Shown: positions 60,801 to 64,000 of the stretch, in pieces
How the letters are laid out: the number at the start of each line of letters is the position of its first letter
Position numbering within the stretch: position 1 is the stretch's first letter
Origin: Caprimulgus europaeus
Taxonomy: Eukaryota; Chordata; Aves; Caprimulgiformes; Caprimulgidae
Length of the DNA: 64,000 nt
Reading direction: 5' to 3'
Assembly (NCBI GenBank): GCA_907165065.1
Contig: OU015524.1
Location: 38,631,295 to 38,695,294, forward strand
The notes under the pieces: generated by a model
What the model saw: only the letters and a program-made list of their open reading frames with translations
The model's database searches: none
Told to the model about the DNA's origin: nothing
Program-made: the position numbers and the translations under genes

Positions 60801-62571
60801 CATTTGCAAGACATTGGTCCTCCAAGTGCTACAGACCTACTAGCTGCGTAGGATGATTTTGTGACATTTCTTTTACAGGAAACATCATTCCTATTCACAG
60901 GACTGTATCAGTGCTTAGAAAAATAATCAGTTTTTAGAGAAATGTGATCTATGCTTCTCTATAAACACTGATGTAACATGTTTTTGTCATTTATGCTTAA
61001 CTCCCAGAATGTTCTTACTTATGTTTCTTACTTTTACAATTAAAAATTAAGTGTATTTTATTCCAGACAAAGACTGAGAGAGCAGTCTGTTTGGATAAGT
61101 CCATTGAAAATTCATGTGCAGTATGTTGAAGCGTGGTGGTTGTCTTCCAGAAGGCCAAATGCGTGCAAAAGCACTTGTTTCAGAACAATTTTGCCGCTGG
61201 GAGTGGTGAAAATAACACAACATTTTTTGCTAATTTGTGGTGTAGCATATGTCGTGATGGCTTCTGGCATGGGGATGTGAATGGGGCAAAAAAAATAAAA
61301 GGTGAAAGGGATTAATCTTCCCACCCGATTTTAACCTACAAATAATTGTGTAATTTAGAGATTTGGAGGTCAAATAACTGTAGCTGATGCTGAGTAAAAG
61401 ATAATAAGGTCTGTGAATAGTCTTCAATTTGTCTTTGTTTTGTTTCACGTGTGTGAGCAGGCTTGTTTTTTTAAACCTCTGGACAGAGGAGGGAGGATCT
61501 GCCTTTTCCTTTGGGCAAAGAGAGAGTTTGGGGACAGGAGGTTCCTCTGTGCTGTTCTCCCTGCAGCTTAAAAAGAAAAATGATCTCTTCAAAAGAAATT
61601 AATCTGGATCTGCTGGTTTGAGTTTATAGTCTGCACCACAGCACACATACAGCTGTGGTTATAAAAAAAAAACCCTAGGGTGTCCCAGGAGTGACATCAC
61701 CAGGGCATCCTTGCTTACTCTGAGAAGTGCCTGTTTCCGCAGCCGGGGAGGGAGAGGGAGGACTGAGTGCTGGGGGCAGGAGAAGTCCTGAAACAGTTTT
61801 AGTCACAGATACTCTGGTTTTGTTTTCCTAATTAATCAGTATATGACAAACTTCTTTCCCAACTTCTCTGTCATTTGAGGAATTCTGTGTAATGTAATTG
61901 AGGGCCCACTGGGTGATTGATATTCTCAGTATTCCATAGACAAGGTTTACGGTGAGAGTTCTAGGGCTGTGGACAGCCCCATAACAGGTCTGAGCTGCTG
62001 CATTGGTGAGAGTAGTGGGAAGTTTTCAGGGCTGGAATCCAGTAGACAGAGAAAATGCACATGCCCAGGTTTATTATATGAAATGGCTGACTTAGAGTTT
62101 CACGATGTTTATTCTGATGCTAGCATTTGTGGGATTTTTTTTTTTTAAGTTAGTAATAATGCAAGCTATAAACAAAATAGCTTTGCCTCGGAATTCAGAT
62201 ATTTCAAAGTGGAAATTTCATCTGGTGATAAATATTTTTAAAGCTTATACAGCTCCAGAGGAATGGATTTGACCTCTTAAATAAGTTTACACAATAATAC
62301 CATCTGTATACTCAGAAGAGAAATGCATGTGCTAAGGAGGAATGATGTTTCAGTACAGCTGCAGCTTTGAAAATAGAAAATGTTTTCTAAGGACCCACAT
62401 AAGGGCCAATGCACACTGATTATTAACTTGCCCATCAAGTCATTATTAGGCTTTCATTAGAACTAATTATGCAGATGTTTTATAAACATACATATACGAA
62501 TATTTATTAAGATGGCCTTGCAATGTATTCTGTTAATAACAATCTTGACCTCATTGTTTGTCCCTTACAAG
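60801..62571. other. Unique noncoding sequence
   Basis: No gene or transposable element is recognised. A GC-richer patch at about 61675-61790 contains tgacatca (one base from the CRE palindrome) and gggagggagaggg, possibly a small regulatory element. A T12 run lies near 62138-62150. Confidence 0.5.
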
Positions 62572-62845
62572 GGTTGAGGTGCAGCCTTACTAGTGCTGAG
62601 TACAGGGGGACAATCACTTCCCTAGTCCTGCTGGCCACACTCTTTCTGATACAAGCCAGGATGCTGCTGGTCTTCTTGGCCACCTGGGCACATTGCTGGC
62701 TTATATTCAGCTGGCTGTCAACCAACACTCCCAGCTTTTTTTCCACCAGGCAGCTTTCCAGCCACTCTTCCCCAAGCCTGTAGCGTTGCACGGGGTTGTT
62801 GTGACCCAAGTGCAGAACCCAGCAGTTGGCCCTGTTGAACCTCAT
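62507..62845 (-). pseudogene. CR1 ORF2 C-terminal remnant (copy I)
   Basis: The minus-strand frame reads [41 protein letters not shown] and [20 protein letters not shown]. These are typical post-catalytic CR1 ORF2 landmarks. The frame runs past the edge of similarity (about 62572) into unrelated flanking sequence before stopping. It is nonfunctional. Confidence 0.85.
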
Positions 62846-63455
62846 ACAGCTGGCCTTGGCCCATCAATCCAGCCTGTCCAGATTCCTTTATAGAGCGTTT
62901 CTATCCTCAGGAAGATCAACACTCCTGTTCAACTTGATGTCTGCAAACTTACTGAGGGTGCACTTGATCCCCTTGTCCAGATCACTGATAAAGATATTAA
63001 AAAGAACTGGCCTCAGTACTGAGCTCTGGGGAACACCACTTGTGACCATCCTCCAACTGTATTTAACTCCATTCACCACCATTCTTTGGGCCTGGCCATT
63101 CAGCCAGTTTTCCACCCATTGAAGAGTACACCCATCCAAGCCATGAACAGCCACTTTCTGCAGGAGAACGCTGTGGGAGACGATGTCAAAGGCTTTACTA
63201 AAGTCTAGGTAGACAAATCCACAGCTTTTCCCTCATCCACTAAGTGGATCATCTTGTAAAAGAAGGAGATCAGGTTAGTCAGACAGAACCTGCCTTTCAT
63301 AAACGCGTGCTGAGTGGGCCTGATCACCTGGTTGTCACGTACCTGCTGTGTGATGGTACTCAGGATGATCTACTCCACAATCTTTCCCAGCACCGAGGTC
63401 AGACTGACAGGTCTGTAGTTCCCTGGATCCTCCTTCATACATGTATTTTACATTA
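62572..63455 (-). mobile_element. CR1 LINE fragment lacking its 3' end (copy I)
   Basis: Read on the minus strand this covers the reverse-transcriptase domain and part of the C-terminal region of CR1 ORF2. The plus strand starts abruptly at about 62572 inside the gaggtgcagccttactag block and never reaches the cagaatcatagaatg terminus. The upper end fades after ggtctgtagttccctgga, tcctccttc near 63430-63455. Because CR1 insertions normally keep the 3' end, loss of several hundred bases there implies a later deletion or rearrangement. Similarity to copies A and E is clear but substitutions and frame breaks are many. Confidence 0.92.
62888..63154 (-). pseudogene. CR1 ORF2 catalytic-region remnant (copy I)
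   Basis: This minus-strand frame holds [43 protein letters not shown] and [15 protein letters not shown]. It is the motif B to C region of the reverse transcriptase. FADDT has become FADI with a lost codon, and GVPQGS has become GVPQSS, so the catalytic centre is broken. It lies upstream (in sense) of the C-terminal remnant in a different frame. Confidence 0.85.
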
Positions 63456-64000
63456 ATAATGAGAATTACTCCTCTGGATTATGGTCAGGATATTTTGAAA
63501 AGACATTCAGTAAGTTCTAAGATGAATTCTTATTTAGTATTTCAGGTACATTGAAAGGTGCAGATGACTTCAACCATAAGAAAAGGAAAGGAACTGTGAG
63601 AAATTGGCTGTTTTCAGTACCTTGTTTAACTTGAGCATGTGATGATATATTAAAAAGACAAAAGCTACTTTTTCTCAGTCTGAAAAGGAACTGGGGGGCT
63701 TGCATAAAATATATTAGAGGTCTCAGTTCAGTTTCTAGTCCATAAATGTCTTTAAAAGACCACAAGCATCACAAAAATAATGGTATTGATGCTCTTTTCT
63801 TGTATTTGGAGCACAAGATCTACTTGGTTATGGAATAGAGAGGAAGGTTAAATAATTTTACTAAAGCAGGTGTGTCTCTTGTCTAGTAAGCAACACGCAT
63901 AATATTCTGGGATTTGAAGGAGAAGGGAAAAAGTGCTGAGGTAGAAATTGTAATCATCCAGTTCAAATCAGCACAGGGATAGGGGACTATGGCTTAGGAA
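63456..64000. other. Unique noncoding sequence
   Basis: The final 545 bases hold no recognised gene or repeat. The last 60 bases contain aatcatccagttcaaatcag, which vaguely recalls a CR1 3' region running off the window edge but is too short to call. Confidence 0.5.

Noticed and set aside
1..64000. tRNA, rRNA, known microRNA, CRISPR or prokaryotic operon content
   Set aside because: I noticed no tRNA B-box with a matching acceptor stem, no familiar microRNA, no regularly spaced repeats and no long adjacent coding frames.

Overview
This 64 kb window is vertebrate nuclear DNA, almost certainly from a bird. The main evidence is a set of CR1 LINE copies whose antisense 3' ends carry the avian hallmark (tcatagaatg followed by ttggaaggga), together with one solo endogenous-retrovirus LTR of a type common in bird genomes. 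Older CR1 relics resemble the lineage best known from turtles and crocodilians, and there are two MIR-like SINE relics. The sequence is AT-rich. I found no intact protein-coding gene, no recognisable tRNA or rRNA, no CRISPR array and nothing prokaryotic. It reads as intergenic sequence or the interior of a very long intron.

Layout. 1-12.5 kb is mostly unique sequence, with a small direct-repeat pair flanking a MIR-like relic near 8.66-8.96 kb and a CTCF-like motif at 12.12 kb. Then come a relatively young CR1 (12.53-13.41 kb, minus), an older CR1 3' end (15.19-15.63 kb, minus), a pure C tract (17.70 kb), a very old CR1 relic (19.40-20.29 kb, minus), and a compound block of an ancient CR1 (23.34-24.78 kb) abutted or entered by a younger CR1 (24.78-25.46 kb), both minus. 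A decayed CR1 3' end lies at 28.66-28.80 kb (minus). Unique sequence with long T tracts follows. A CR1 reverse-transcriptase fragment sits at 38.75-39.18 kb (plus), the solo LTR at 44.99-45.61 kb (minus), an ancient CR1 relic at 57.85-58.43 kb (plus), a MIR-like relic at 60.63-60.80 kb (plus) and another CR1 fragment at 62.57-63.46 kb (minus).

No set of genes works together here. The only protein-coding material is broken CR1 ORF2 (reverse transcriptase), and none of it is full length. Seven of nine CR1 copies and the LTR lie on the minus strand, and long homopolymer tracts on the plus strand are mostly T rather than A. Both features would fit an intron of a gene transcribed left to right, but this is inference. 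Two plus-strand exon-like segments (28854-28875 and 48004-48136) are offered as weak candidates.

Family assignments rest on remembered repeat consensus features and on reading the translated relics by eye. Element ends are accurate to roughly 10-30 bases unless stated. I did not find a convincing new biological system. The most notable items are the CR1 copy with an internal deletion that leaves its frame open, the nested or adjacent CR1s of different ages, the poly(A) run inside an ancient reverse-transcriptase relic, the C20TC8 tract, and the repeat-flanked MIR-like relic.
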